Source: Flavobacterium sp. (lineage in GTDB: Bacteria; Bacteroidota; Bacteroidia; Flavobacteriales; Flavobacteriaceae). Taken from it: 57,858 nt of DNA. A program made the translations under genes and the position numbers. The first letter of the stretch is position 1, and every line of letters starts with the position of its first letter. This document shows positions 8,970-20,470 of the stretch, piece after piece. The notes below the pieces were generated by a model. That model saw only the letters and a list, made by a program, of their open reading frames with translations. It did not search any database and was not told where the DNA came from. The stretch spans positions 1-57,858 of the forward strand of contig NZ_JAIXTJ010000028.1 in assembly GCF_027483985.1 (NCBI RefSeq), read 5' to 3'.

Positions 8970-9908
8970 ATGAACGAAATAAAACTATTCTGTCCGGCCA
9001 CAATTGCCAATCTTAATTGCGGCTTTGATGTACTAGGAACTTGTCTTGAAGGTATTGGTGATGAAATGATTATTAGAAAAACAGTAGATAAAGGAATTAA
9101 AATTACCAAAATTACTGGTGCCGACCTACCACTGGAAACCGACAAAAATGTTGCTGGTGTAGCCGCTTTAGCGATATGCAAAGAAGCTAATAATCGAATC
9201 GCTCTTGAACACGGATTTGAAATAGAAATCCATAAAAAAATTAAAGCAGGTAGCGGCATTGGCAGCTCATCTGCAAGTGCTGCTGGAGCAGTTTTCGGAA
9301 TCAACGAATTATTAGGAAAACCATTTACAAAAAACGAATTAGTTGACTTTGCAATGAAAGGCGAAGCCATTGCTAGTGGTTGCGAGCACGCCGACAATGT
9401 TGCTCCTTGCCTACTCGGCGGATTTACATTAGTTCGCGGTTATAATCCGTTGGATGTGATTCGAATCGAAAGTCCGATAGCGCTTTATGCAGTTGTTTTA
9501 CATCCACATATTGTTGTAAAAACTTCCGATGCTCGTGCGGTTTTATCGCCTGTTGTTACTTTAAAAAATGCTATAACACAAATTGGCAACCTTGGCGGAT
9601 TAATTGCGGGTTTATATACTAGTGATTACGCATTAATTAGTCGTTCGTTACAAGATGTACTAATCGAACCTATGCGCAAACAATTAATTCCCAACTTTGA
9701 TTTAGTCAAAAATACTGCGCTCCAAAATGGCGCGTTAGGTGCTGGAATTTCTGGTGCTGGTCCATCTATTTTTGCACTTTGCAAAGGTCAAGAAAACGCA
9801 GAAAAAGTGGCTTTTGCAATGAGCGAAAGTTATCAAAATACAGGAATTGTATTTGATATGCATCTTTCAAAAATAAATCCGGGCGGCGTTGAAATAATAA
9901 AAACATAG
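8970..9908 (+). CDS. thrB: Homoserine kinase
   Basis: GHMP-family kinase that phosphorylates homoserine to O-phosphohomoserine, the penultimate step to threonine. The 312 residues have the N-terminal PATIANLNCGFDVLG motif and the ATP-binding GHMP loop KAGSGIGSSSASAAGA. The C-terminal motif LGAGISGAGPSIFAL is also present. Length is normal. It lies between thrA (79 nt upstream) and thrC (114 nt downstream) on the same strand, as in classic thrABC operons. Confidence 0.95.
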   Translation: MNEIKLFCPATIANLNCGFDVLGTCLEGIGDEMIIRKTVDKGIKITKITGADLPLETDKNVAGVAALAICKEANNRIALEHGFEIEIHKKIKAGSGIGSSSASAAGAVFGINELLGKPFTKNELVDFAMKGEAIASGCEHADNVAPCLLGGFTLVRGYNPLDVIRIESPIALYAVVLHPHIVVKTSDARAVLSPVVTLKNAITQIGNLGGLIAGLYTSDYALISRSLQDVLIEPMRKQLIPNFDLVKNTALQNGALGAGISGAGPSIFALCKGQENAEKVAFAMSESYQNTGIVFDMHLSKINPGGVEIIKT

Positions 9909-9918
9909 ACACTAATTT

Positions 9919-9997
9919 CACAAATTCAAACAAATCAACGATTTCAAAAAAAACATATTTGAAATTATTAATCCTTATTAATTTGTGTGAATTTGTG
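9919..9997 (+). repeat. Inverted repeat between thrB and thrC
   Basis: CACAAATTCA (9919-9928) and TGAATTTGTG (9988-9997) are perfect 10-bp arms around an AT-rich loop. A second TTTGTG copy adjoins the right arm. There is no T-run, so termination is doubtful; it may be an RNA processing or mRNA-stability structure inside the operon. Confidence 0.4.
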
Positions 9998-10022
9998 CAA
10001 TTCTTGAGAAAACCATCATAAA

Positions 10023-11315
10023 ATGAAATATTACAGTTTAAACAATAAGCAACAACAAGTTACTTTTCAGGAAGCCGTTATTCAAGGACTAGCGCCTGAC
10101 AAAGGATTGTATTTTCCGGAAAAAATCACCGCATTACCAACCTCTTTTTTTGATAAAATTGAACATCTATCTAATGAAGAAATTGCATTCCACGCCATAC
10201 AACAATTTATAGGAGAAGAAATTCCTGAGAAAGAACTTAGGCAAATACTATCAGAAACTTTATCTTTTGATTTTCCTTTGATACAAATAGAACAAAATGT
10301 CTATTCCTTAGAATTATTTCACGGACCAACTATGGCTTTTAAAGATGTTGGTGCCCGATTTATGTCTAGATGTTTGGCCTATTTTAATCGTCATGTTGAG
10401 CAAAAAAATACCGTTTTAGTAGCAACTTCGGGCGATACTGGAGGTGCTGTGGCCAGTGGTTTTCTTGGTGTAAAAGGTGTTGAAGTAGTAATTTTATATC
10501 CGTCAGGAAAAGTAAGTGATATTCAAGAACGCCAACTGACCACTTTGGGGCAAAACATCACAGCACTTGAAGTTGATGGTGTATTTGATGATTGCCAAGA
10601 TATGGTGAAAAAAGCTTTTTTGGATGCCGATTTGAATCATAAGAATTTAACCTCTGCCAATTCGATAAATATTGCTCGTTGGTTGCCTCAAATGTTTTAT
10701 TTTTTCTTTGCTTACAAAGCGTTAAAAAAATATGAAAAACCCTTAATCGCCTCGTGTCCAAGTGGTAATTTCGGAAATATCTGTGCTGGAATTATTGCTA
10801 AAAAATTAGGTTTACCAATACATCATTTCGTAGCTGCAACCAATGCCAACGATACGGTTCCAAGATTTTTAGAAAACGGCGTTTATGAAGCAAAACCGTC
10901 CATTGCAACGATATCAAATGCTATGGATGTTGGAAATCCAAGTAATTTTGTTCGTATTCAAGAAATGTATAACAATGATTTGGCAGTCTTTGAAAAGGAC
11001 TTTTCTTCCTATACTTATACCGATGAGGAAACGAAAATTGCCATGAAAAATATTTATATCAATTCAGGATATGTAGCAGAACCACACGGTGCAATTGGAT
11101 ATTTGGGATTAAAGGAAGAGTTAAAAAAAGACAAAAATACAGCTATTGGTTTTTTCTTAGAAACAGCACATCCAATCAAATTTTTAGATGTTGTTGAACC
11201 CGTTTTGAATTTAAAATTAGAAATTCCAAAACAGATTGAAAGCGTATTAAATAAAGAAAAAACAAGTATTAAGATTAAAAATTACAACGAATTGAAAGCT
11301 TTTTTAAAAAAATAA
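10023..11315 (+). CDS. thrC: Threonine synthase
   Basis: PLP enzyme that converts O-phosphohomoserine to L-threonine. The 430 residues include the PLP-lysine motif PTMAFKDVGARF near residue 107, the substrate/phosphate segment ATSGDTGGAVASGF, and SCPSGNFGNICAG later. Its length fits the shorter bacterial (E. coli-like) type. It completes the leader-thrA-thrB-thrC operon; the next gene begins 26 nt later and may be co-transcribed. Confidence 0.96.
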   Translation: MKYYSLNNKQQQVTFQEAVIQGLAPDKGLYFPEKITALPTSFFDKIEHLSNEEIAFHAIQQFIGEEIPEKELRQILSETLSFDFPLIQIEQNVYSLELFHGPTMAFKDVGARFMSRCLAYFNRHVEQKNTVLVATSGDTGGAVASGFLGVKGVEVVILYPSGKVSDIQERQLTTLGQNITALEVDGVFDDCQDMVKKAFLDADLNHKNLTSANSINIARWLPQMFYFFFAYKALKKYEKPLIASCPSGNFGNICAGIIAKKLGLPIHHFVAATNANDTVPRFLENGVYEAKPSIATISNAMDVGNPSNFVRIQEMYNNDLAVFEKDFSSYTYTDEETKIAMKNIYINSGYVAEPHGAIGYLGLKEELKKDKNTAIGFFLETAHPIKFLDVVEPVLNLKLEIPKQIESVLNKEKTSIKIKNYNELKAFLKK

Positions 11316-11341
11316 ATTAATTTTAGGCAAAATCAGCAGGT

Positions 11342-12223
11342 ATGACTTCAACTTTTAAAACACGCTTTTGGAAAACAAGTAAATGGTTTGTGTTACTTTT
11401 TATACTTCTATTTATTTTTAGATTTATTTATGGTTTTGTTGCTACCGATACCACTACTCAAGGCGACTATAGCGATAATTTTTTTAATAGTATTGATAAT
11501 CTGAGGAAAAACTATGCTTCTGAAAAAATGATTATTAAAGGTGATGTTCAAGCTTCATCTACAATGGCTTCCAATCAAAAATTTGAAAAAACGGCATCTA
11601 TTAAATCAAAAACATCTGAATTTGAAAAAGATGAAAAAACTTTAAAAGCTAGAGCTAAATCCTATAATGCTGTAATTCAATATGAACAAAATCTTGGTCA
11701 AAAAGGAAACCGACAAATTCATTTACTTATAGGTGTAAATCCTACTTTGTTTGATAGTTTATACGTAGCACTCCAAAAAATTGGTACAATTAAAGCCACT
11801 GAAATTACAAAAGTTGATAAAACCAACGAATACCGTCAACTCAATGCGAAGAAAACTTCTATCGAAAAAACACTTCAAAATTTAAATGATTTAAAATCTA
11901 AAGGTGGACAAATTGCTGATTTTGTAGCTTTGAACGACAAAATTTTAGAAATCGAAGAAAAAGCACAAGAACTTGGAGTTGAGCTAGGCAACTTTGATAC
12001 TGAAAACGAATTTTGTACCGTAAAACTATCGATGTATGAAGGCGCAACTGAAAAAAACATAAGCCTTTTTCAACGAATAAAAGTCGCCTTAGAATGGACA
12101 ATTAAATATTTTGCTTTGTTAACGGTAACCATTTTTGTGGTTAGCCTATCGATTTTTGTGTTTTTATTAATTGTCGATAAACTTAAAATTATTAGCACTA
12201 TAACCAACAAATTAAACCAATAA
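11342..12223 (+). CDS. DUF4349 family membrane-anchored coiled-coil protein
   Basis: A 293-residue protein with an N-terminal membrane segment (about 14-33) and a C-terminal one (about 258-283). The extracytoplasmic middle region contains a coiled coil around residues 160-215 (EYRQLNAKKTSIEKTL, NDLKSKGG). The layout and the segment VDKTNEYRQLNAKK match DUF4349. Function is unknown. It sits 26 nt after thrC and 24 nt before another membrane protein, so proximity implies co-transcription but gives no clear functional link to threonine synthesis. Confidence 0.8.
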   Translation: MTSTFKTRFWKTSKWFVLLFILLFIFRFIYGFVATDTTTQGDYSDNFFNSIDNLRKNYASEKMIIKGDVQASSTMASNQKFEKTASIKSKTSEFEKDEKTLKARAKSYNAVIQYEQNLGQKGNRQIHLLIGVNPTLFDSLYVALQKIGTIKATEITKVDKTNEYRQLNAKKTSIEKTLQNLNDLKSKGGQIADFVALNDKILEIEEKAQELGVELGNFDTENEFCTVKLSMYEGATEKNISLFQRIKVALEWTIKYFALLTVTIFVVSLSIFVFLLIVDKLKIISTITNKLNQ

Positions 12224-12247
12224 ATAATTAATAGAACTGGGCTTTTT

Positions 12248-12820
12248 ATGCAATGGAGATTAAAAAAAATTAACCTGTTTTTGTTAGCTTGGTTCCTATT
12301 TTGGTTTGTTGTTCTATTTACAAATCAACTTTATTTAAAACCAAGAATTGATTCCTGCTATTTTTATAATGACATACAATTCTTTTATAAAAATAATTGG
12401 AGTATTTCTATCATATTATTTTTCATTCTTTTAAGTACGTTCTTCATTGGCTTGCGAATGAGAAATAAAATCAATTTAATAAATTTTGCTAGCCTTCTTG
12501 TTTATACTTCCTTTTTAACCCTTTCATTAAAAGATCCTGCAAAGAACCTTATGCTTCTTTTAAATTCAGCTTTTGTGAAAAATAAAGTAGCGCTTGTTTA
12601 TAGTATGTCTAGAACTGGAAATGATAAGTACTATTTTTTTTATGATGAAAAAAAAGAGTTTTTAAATAATTTTGAAGATATAAAACTTATTGATCTACAG
12701 AGAAATCAGAGAAAACTTAAAAAAACTAATTTGCTAAAACACAATGACACTATACATATTGACTACAAAATTGGTTTTCTAAATATCAAATACCCAAACA
12801 TATCTTTGAAAAAAAAGTAA
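12248..12820 (+). CDS. Hypothetical membrane protein
   Basis: A 190-residue protein that I do not recognise. It has three hydrophobic helices (about residues 8-28, 50-69, 76-96) followed by a soluble, basic C-terminal half rich in Lys and Asn and ending in KKK. No catalytic motif is visible. The ATG lies 24 nt after the DUF4349 gene, suggesting the same transcript. Confidence 0.65.
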   Translation: MQWRLKKINLFLLAWFLFWFVVLFTNQLYLKPRIDSCYFYNDIQFFYKNNWSISIILFFILLSTFFIGLRMRNKINLINFASLLVYTSFLTLSLKDPAKNLMLLLNSAFVKNKVALVYSMSRTGNDKYYFFYDEKKEFLNNFEDIKLIDLQRNQRKLKKTNLLKHNDTIHIDYKIGFLNIKYPNISLKKK

Positions 12821-12997
12821 ATATTATGCTATATTAAAATGTAACCCTAGGTCGTAAAAAGCATAAAATTCTATACCTTCTAGTACTAAACAACCCTTAT
12901 TTATAATTGGTACAAATAAAAAAACACATTTATCAGTGATTTCATCGATTATTTATTAAATTAACAAGAAAATATTATTTTTATTGCAAAATTTTTT

Positions 12998-13005
12998 TAT
13001 ATTTG
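12998..13005 (+). promoter_or_regulatory. -7 element upstream of the response regulator
   Basis: TATATTTG fits TAnnTTTG and would give a 5' UTR of roughly 80 nt before 13093. It is the only strong match in the 272-nt gap after 12820, which otherwise shows no gene. Confidence 0.45.
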
Positions 13006-13092
13006 ATTTATAAATAAGCATAGTGCAATTGCAAAAAATCTTAATATAATACAACTTTGTAACTAGTATAATAACATTTAATAAATTGTAAA

Positions 13093-13473
13093 ATGAAAAT
13101 TGTCTGCGTTATTGATGATGATCCTATTTTTGTTTTAACTGTTGTTAAATTAATTCAAATAGAAAATTTTTGTGATAAAGTTGTCGTCTATAAAAATGGA
13201 GCTGAGGCGATAACGGGAATAAATGCATGTTTAAATTCAGGAGGTGAATTACCTTGCATTATTTTATTAGACATTAATATGCCTGTAATGAATGGTTGGG
13301 AATTTTTAGAAAAGTTTATTGAAATTCCTGATCATACCATTGTTGATTTGTTCATTTCAACTTCTTCCATAAATAGAAGTGATGTAACTAAATCGAAAAA
13401 ATATAAAATAATAAAAGATTATTTAGTAAAACCAATAACATCGAAAATCTTGAGAGAACTTTCAAAAAAATAG
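13093..13473 (+). CDS. Single-domain response regulator (CheY/Rcp-like)
   Basis: A 126-residue receiver domain with nothing else attached. Visible are the acidic pocket DDDP (residues 8-11), the phosphoacceptor Asp in LLDINMPVMNGWEF (near residue 59), the conserved Ser/Thr in FISTSS, and the Lys of YLVKPI. Without an output domain it should act by protein contact or in a phosphorelay. The following gene, 47 nt downstream, encodes a GAF-PAS-H-box protein that is a plausible phosphotransfer partner. Confidence 0.9.
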   Translation: MKIVCVIDDDPIFVLTVVKLIQIENFCDKVVVYKNGAEAITGINACLNSGGELPCIILLDINMPVMNGWEFLEKFIEIPDHTIVDLFISTSSINRSDVTKSKKYKIIKDYLVKPITSKILRELSKK

Positions 13474-13520
13474 ATCCTATAGACACCAAACAAAATTTGA
13501 TAATTTAAACCAAAGAATTA

Positions 13521-14657
13521 ATGGATTATGAAGACAAAAGAATAGAAGAATTGCTTTCTTATCAAATTCTAAATTCTTCTACCGAGGATGAATTAGACGA
13601 TATTACAGAGATGGCATCATTAATTTGTGATTTCCCAATTTCGCTAATTACATTATTGGATGATAAAGTACAATGGATAAAGTCAAAAAAAGGTATTGAA
13701 ATTGAAAACAATGATGTTAAAGACTCCTTTTGTAAACACACCTTGGATAAACCCGATGATATTTTTGTAGTAGAGAATGCTGCCATTGATCCACTTTTTA
13801 AAGATAATCCAATAGTACAAAATTCTCCCAATATTAATTTTTATGCTGGAGTTCCGCTAGTTTCTAAAAATGGTTTTGTTTTAGGAACTTTGTGTGTGTT
13901 AGATCACAAGCCTAGAACTATTACAGAAAACCAAAAAAAAACGTTGCAAATTCTTGCGAAAAAAGCAATGCAATTTTTGACAACCCGAAAATTGCTTTTA
14001 AATCAACGAAATGAAATAAACACCAATGCCTTAAGATTAAAAAAACTAACCGATAATGTTCCTGGCGGCATCTTTCAACTTAAAATGGCAATTGATGGTT
14101 CTTTAAGTTTTGAATTTATTAGTAAAGGAATGCTCAAGTTACATCCTTCTGTTACAATGGAACAATGGATGGAAAATCCTGAAATAGGCTTTTCGCTTAT
14201 TCACCCAAATGATTTAGATGATTTTAAAATTAAACTTATGGAATCATTCGAAAAGTTGACATTACTTTCTATAAAATATCGTGTAAAAAAAGGAAAAAGT
14301 TATGTTTGGCATTTAATGAAAGGTAATCCAGAGCGAATGCACGATGGAAGTGTGATTTGGTACGGCAACTTCCAAAATATTAATGACCGTGTTGAATATG
14401 AAATTGCAATGGAACAAATAGCGTTTGATATTTCCCACGTTTTACGCCGACCAATTGCCAATTTAATTGGTTTAACCGAATTGTTAGATAAAAAATATAC
14501 TTTCACCGACAACCAAATTCTCGAGTATGTTGGTTACATAAAAACAGTTTCTCTTGAGATGGAAACCTTTACAAGAGATCTTGATGAAATTTACCGATTG
14601 AAAAAAGAAAAAATTACAGGATATGGAAAAGATTTTTACAACAAACGATTAAAATAG
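13521..14657 (+). CDS. GAF-PAS protein ending in a histidine-kinase H-box, without an ATPase domain
   Basis: The 378 residues contain a GAF domain (about 20-160; FYAGVPLVSKNGFVLGTLCVLDH), a PAS fold (about 180-290; SFEFISKGML, YVWHLMKGNPERMHDGSVIWYG), and a dimerisation/phosphoacceptor-like helix with FDISHVLRRPIANLIGL, which closely matches the HisKA H-box S-H-x-L-R-x-P. The chain stops about 60 residues later. No N, G1 or G2 box of an HATPase_c domain is present, and only 79 nt separate its stop from the next gene's stop, so no missing domain is encoded nearby. It may be a phosphotransfer or kinase-partner protein for the upstream receiver, or a truncated kinase. Confidence 0.82.
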   Translation: MDYEDKRIEELLSYQILNSSTEDELDDITEMASLICDFPISLITLLDDKVQWIKSKKGIEIENNDVKDSFCKHTLDKPDDIFVVENAAIDPLFKDNPIVQNSPNINFYAGVPLVSKNGFVLGTLCVLDHKPRTITENQKKTLQILAKKAMQFLTTRKLLLNQRNEINTNALRLKKLTDNVPGGIFQLKMAIDGSLSFEFISKGMLKLHPSVTMEQWMENPEIGFSLIHPNDLDDFKIKLMESFEKLTLLSIKYRVKKGKSYVWHLMKGNPERMHDGSVIWYGNFQNINDRVEYEIAMEQIAFDISHVLRRPIANLIGLTELLDKKYTFTDNQILEYVGYIKTVSLEMETFTRDLDEIYRLKKEKITGYGKDFYNKRLK

Positions 14658-14701
14658 AACTGTAAATACTTAATTCAGTATTGACTCTTACCAAATATTT
14701 T

Positions 14702-14733
14702 TAAAAAAAAATCCCGAATACATCGGGATTTTA
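14702..14733. terminator. Bidirectional terminator between convergent genes
   Basis: AATCCCGA (14710-14717), loop ATACA, TCGGGATT (14723-14730), flanked by an A-run on the left and Ts on the right. It can serve both the plus-strand GAF-PAS gene and the minus-strand permease. Confidence 0.85.
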
Positions 14734-14736
14734 TAT

Positions 14737-16659
14737 TTATACTACTTTATTCAATTTACTATTTTTATAACTAAATCCGAAATAAATTGCTAAACCAATT
14801 AGCAACCAACAAGAGAAATAAATCCAATTCCAAACGCTTAGCTCGGCCATCATATAAAGGCAACAAACCAAACCAAGAAGCGGAATTAACGATAAGTTTT
14901 TACGCCAAGACCAAGAAGCAAAATACAATAATGAAATTAAGAAAATCCACATTGGTATTTTGTGTTTGAATAATTGAAAACCACTTTCATATTTTAATTC
15001 ACTAGCAATTGGTAAAGAATTTACGATACTTTCATATTTAGATTCCTCTTCTGAAAACGAACTCAATACTTCTTCTAAATCCGCTGAAGCATCTTTAACC
15101 AAACTATTTTGCTCCAAATAACCCATCACTTCTTTAACTTGATTTTCATCAAGTGAAGTAACTATAGTTGTTGCATTATTAATTTGCTTTTCGTTAGTAA
15201 TAAAATCCATTGTAGCCTTTTCGTTAACCGTAAAAGCAATGATAGCTCCAGTAATGATTAACAACGGAAAAATATATTTACTATTTAAATAAGGTGTTTT
15301 GAATTTTCCTCGCGGAATGTCTGGTTTGTTTTGTAAAACTAAAACGCCAGCACATACTAGAACAAATGCGAACAATGTTCCGATACTGCATAAATCAGTT
15401 ACCATTGTAAGATTTAAAAATAATGCTGGTATTGCCACTACAAAACCGGTAACAATTGTAGCGTAAGAAGGCGTTTTGTATTTTGGATGCACTTTAGAAA
15501 AACGCTTTGGTAACAATCCATCACGACTCATACTCATCCAAATTCTAGGTTGTCCCATTTGAAAAACTAACAGCACACTTGCCATTGCAACGACGGCGCT
15601 GACTGCAATAATTCCCGACATCCATTTTAAATTTAATTTATCAAAAACAAAGGCCAATGGATCACCTACATTCAAATCAGAATATTTCACCATTCCGGTT
15701 AAAACCAATGCTATGATAACGTACAATATGGTACAAATAATTATCGCCCACATCATTCCTTTGGGTAAATCTCTTTGTGGATCTTTACATTCTTCAGCTG
15801 TTGTCGAAATCGCATCAAAACCTATATAGGCAAAGAATACAGCCGAAACACCTTTTAGAATTCCTCCTACTCCATTCGGCGCAAATGGACTCCAGTTATC
15901 AGTATCTACATAAAAAACACCTACTGCAATGACCAATAAAATAATGCAAAGTTTGACCACAACCATTAGGTTACTCGCATTTCGTGACTCTTTCATTCCT
16001 CGATACACTAAATAAGTTATGATAACGATAATCAATAACGCAGGTAAATCTGCAATTAAGTGAAAAGAACCAATAGTTGGTGATGTCGTATAAGCTGTAT
16101 GTGCAAGCTGCAAGCTTTCTGATAAATTTTCGAATGTTTTACCACCATTCATTAGAGCAGTAGCTTCTTGAAAACCTTTGGATGCTGTAAGATAATCCAT
16201 TTGAATCCACTGCGGCAAATGTACTCCTCCGCTTTCAAGTAAGCCTGTAAAATAATCACTCCACGATATCGCCACTGTAATATTTCCAATAGCATATTCC
16301 ATTATTAATGCCCAACCTATAATCCACGCAATAATTTCACCAAATGCAACATAAGAATAAGTATAGGCACTACCTGAAACAGGTACCATTGAAGCAAATT
16401 CGGCATAAGCAAACGCCGCAAAACTACAAGCAACAGCGGTAAAGATGAATAAAAATATTACTGCAGGTCCGCCATCTGAACTGGCTTTTCCTATAGTACT
16501 AAAGATACCTGCTCCAATAATAGCTGCAATCCCAAAAGCAGTTAAATCTCTAGCGGTTAAATGTTTGCCTAAACTGTTATGCCCATCAGCTTCATTTCTT
16601 GCCACTTGATCATTAATATCTTGAACCGTCTTTTTTCTAAATAAAGTGGAAAAATTCAT
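14737..16659 (-). CDS. APC-superfamily amino-acid permease
   Basis: A 640-residue transporter with about 12-14 membrane segments. The first helix carries FGIAAIIGAGIFSTIG, the helix-breaking Gly-rich motif of APC amino-acid/polyamine transporters, followed by AEFASMVPVSGSAYTYSY, typical of cationic amino-acid transporters (CAT/YfnA-like). It is longer than the usual 460-500 residues because of an extracytoplasmic or loop insertion of about 90 mostly acidic residues near the C-terminus (roughly 485-580) and an enlarged loop after helix 4. Substrate cannot be read from sequence. It is divergent from katG. Confidence 0.88.
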   Translation of the reverse strand: MNFSTLFRKKTVQDINDQVARNEADGHNSLGKHLTARDLTAFGIAAIIGAGIFSTIGKASSDGGPAVIFLFIFTAVACSFAAFAYAEFASMVPVSGSAYTYSYVAFGEIIAWIIGWALIMEYAIGNITVAISWSDYFTGLLESGGVHLPQWIQMDYLTASKGFQEATALMNGGKTFENLSESLQLAHTAYTTSPTIGSFHLIADLPALLIIVIITYLVYRGMKESRNASNLMVVVKLCIILLVIAVGVFYVDTDNWSPFAPNGVGGILKGVSAVFFAYIGFDAISTTAEECKDPQRDLPKGMMWAIIICTILYVIIALVLTGMVKYSDLNVGDPLAFVFDKLNLKWMSGIIAVSAVVAMASVLLVFQMGQPRIWMSMSRDGLLPKRFSKVHPKYKTPSYATIVTGFVVAIPALFLNLTMVTDLCSIGTLFAFVLVCAGVLVLQNKPDIPRGKFKTPYLNSKYIFPLLIITGAIIAFTVNEKATMDFITNEKQINNATTIVTSLDENQVKEVMGYLEQNSLVKDASADLEEVLSSFSEEESKYESIVNSLPIASELKYESGFQLFKHKIPMWIFLISLLYFASWSWRKNLSLIPLLGLVCCLYMMAELSVWNWIYFSCWLLIGLAIYFGFSYKNSKLNKVV

Positions 16660-16696
16660 ATTTTATTAACTGGTTTTTTGAAAATTTATATAAAAA

Positions 16697-16704
16697 CAAA
16701 TATA
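16697..16704 (-). promoter_or_regulatory. -7 element of the permease promoter
   Basis: CAAATATA on the plus strand reads TATATTTG on the minus strand. A TTTG lies 21 nt upstream (complement of CAAA 16726-16729), at the expected -33 spacing. Confidence 0.6.
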
Positions 16705-16816
16705 ACATAATTTCACATTTAATTACAAAATAGAAAAAAAAGGACACTATAACTAAAATCTATCAAAAAATAAATTTAAAACATAAATTAACTATACTAC
16801 GAAACAATTTAATATG

Positions 16817-16824
16817 TAAATTTG
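16817..16824 (+). promoter_or_regulatory. -7 element of the katG promoter
   Basis: TAAATTTG fits TAnnTTTG and predicts a 5' UTR of about 65 nt before katG. No clear OxyR-type palindrome was recognised by eye. Confidence 0.45.
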
Positions 16825-16883
16825 TTAAAATTAAAATTCATTTTAGTTACAATCAACAATAAACATTCTAAAAATTTAAATAA

Positions 16884-19082
<2,199 letters not shown>

Positions 19083-19121
19083 ATTTTAAATAATTATTTT
19101 TGTTTTTCTAGAAAACCACCT

Positions 19122-19150
19122 TTTAAGGTGGTTTTTGTTTTATATGAAAA
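19122..19150 (+). terminator. katG terminator
   Basis: AAAACCACC, loop TTTTAA, GGTGGTTTTTGTTTT: a 9-bp stem followed by a T-rich tail. Confidence 0.85.
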
Positions 19151-19280
19151 AAAACAGGTCTAAAATTATCATATACTTAAAGAAAAACTTAAATTATTGT
19201 AAGAAAAAAAGCGATAATTTTTATCTATTAATTTATCGTAAAATATAATCCACATCCTATTTTATATGTGTTTCTAGTTG

Positions 19281-19288
19281 TAATTTTG
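19281..19288 (+). promoter_or_regulatory. -7 element of the peroxiredoxin promoter
   Basis: TAATTTTG fits TAnnTTTG, about 32 nt before the peroxiredoxin ATG at 19321. Confidence 0.5.
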
Positions 19289-19320
19289 CACTCAGAAAAA
19301 CAAAAATAAAAAATAAAATT

Positions 19321-19956
19321 ATGGCACTAGTTGGAAAACAATTCCCAAACATTACTGTAGATGCAATCTCTTTTATGGGAGATAATTTAAGAATCAACGT
19401 CCTTGAAGAAGCAAAGAACAACAAGAAAAAAGTAATCTTATTTTGGTATCCTAAAGATTTCACTTTCGTATGCCCTACTGAATTACACGCTTTTCAAGCG
19501 GCTTTAGAAGATTTTGAAAAAAGAAATACATTGGTTCTTGGTGCTTCTTGTGATACAAATGAAGTTCACTTTGCTTGGTTAAACACAGCTAAAGATAATG
19601 GTGGAATTGAAGGTGTAACTTACCCATTATTGGCAGATACTACTCGTAATTTATCTGCAGCATTAGATATTTTAGATGCTGAATGGGTTTATGATGAAGC
19701 TATCAACGACGAAATTCTTGAAGGTTCTAATGTAACATTCCGCGCTACTTACTTAATTGACGAAGATGGTAAAATCTTCCACGAAAGTGTAAATGATATG
19801 CCATTAGGAAGAAACGTAAATGAGTATTTAAGATTAATCGATGCTTACACTCACGTTCAAACTAAAGGAGAAGTTTGCCCTGCAAATTGGGAAGAAGGAA
19901 AAGAAGCAATGACGGCTGATAGAAATAGTACGGCTGCTTATTTAGCTTCAAACTAA
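19321..19956 (+). CDS. 2-Cys peroxiredoxin (AhpC/TSA family)
   Basis: Thiol peroxidase that reduces hydrogen peroxide and organic peroxides in the cytoplasm. The 211 residues have the peroxidatic Cys51 in FTFVCPTELHAF and the resolving Cys in GEVCPANWEEG near the C-terminus, which marks the typical 2-Cys class. It follows katG and precedes a thioredoxin-fold protein that could reduce it. Confidence 0.95.
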   Translation: MALVGKQFPNITVDAISFMGDNLRINVLEEAKNNKKKVILFWYPKDFTFVCPTELHAFQAALEDFEKRNTLVLGASCDTNEVHFAWLNTAKDNGGIEGVTYPLLADTTRNLSAALDILDAEWVYDEAINDEILEGSNVTFRATYLIDEDGKIFHESVNDMPLGRNVNEYLRLIDAYTHVQTKGEVCPANWEEGKEAMTADRNSTAAYLASN

Positions 19957-19983
19957 GATTATTTAAACCCTAAGTTTAGAATT

Positions 19984-20020
19984 CCAAATTCCGATTATTA
20001 TAAATTGGAATTTGGTTTTT
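19984..20020 (+). terminator. Hairpin after the peroxiredoxin gene
   Basis: CCAAATTCC (19984-19992) and GGAATTTGG (20007-20015), followed by TTTTT. It lies 22 nt before the thioredoxin start, so it probably sets the peroxiredoxin to thioredoxin expression ratio. Confidence 0.65.
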
Positions 20021-20042
20021 AAATTATTAAAATTAAAAAACT

Positions 20043-20351
20043 ATGTTTTCAGAAATAGAACAAGATAATTTAGCTGAGGTAATTGCATCTAATGATGTAG
20101 TTGTAGTACAATATGCTGCTACCTGGTGTGGAAATTGCAGAATTATGAAACCAAAATTTAAAATGTTGGCCTCTCAAAACGAAAATGTTCCCTTTTTAAT
20201 TGTGGATGCTGAAAAGTTTCCTGAGTCAAGAAAAATGGCAAAAGTAGACAACCTTCCAACCTTTGCTACTTTTAAAAATGGTGTTTTTGTAAACCAAACT
20301 CAAACTTCAAAATTAGAAGCTTTAACCGAATTGGTGAATGAAGTAGTTTAA
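20043..20351 (+). CDS. Thioredoxin-family protein
   Basis: A 102-residue single thioredoxin fold with the redox motif WCGNC in ATWCGNCRIMKPKF and the cis-proline region NLPTFATFKNG. There is no signal peptide, so it is cytoplasmic. Gly-Asn between the cysteines differs from the WCGPC of classical thioredoxin. It lies directly behind the peroxiredoxin gene, consistent with being its reductant. Confidence 0.9.
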   Translation: MFSEIEQDNLAEVIASNDVVVVQYAATWCGNCRIMKPKFKMLASQNENVPFLIVDAEKFPESRKMAKVDNLPTFATFKNGVFVNQTQTSKLEALTELVNEVV

Positions 20352-20470
20352 CGTAAGGTTTTAAAAGTATTTGGTCAAAATTATTACTACTTTACTTTCA
20401 AGTACTATAATCCTTTCATGCAGAATTTTAAACTATAAACTTCTTATCATAAACCTTATAATTTTTAAAA

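Noticed and set aside
14658..14736. Search for a frameshifted HATPase domain behind the H-box protein
   Set aside because: Only 79 nt separate the two convergent genes and they are filled by a terminator, so there is no room for a displaced domain.
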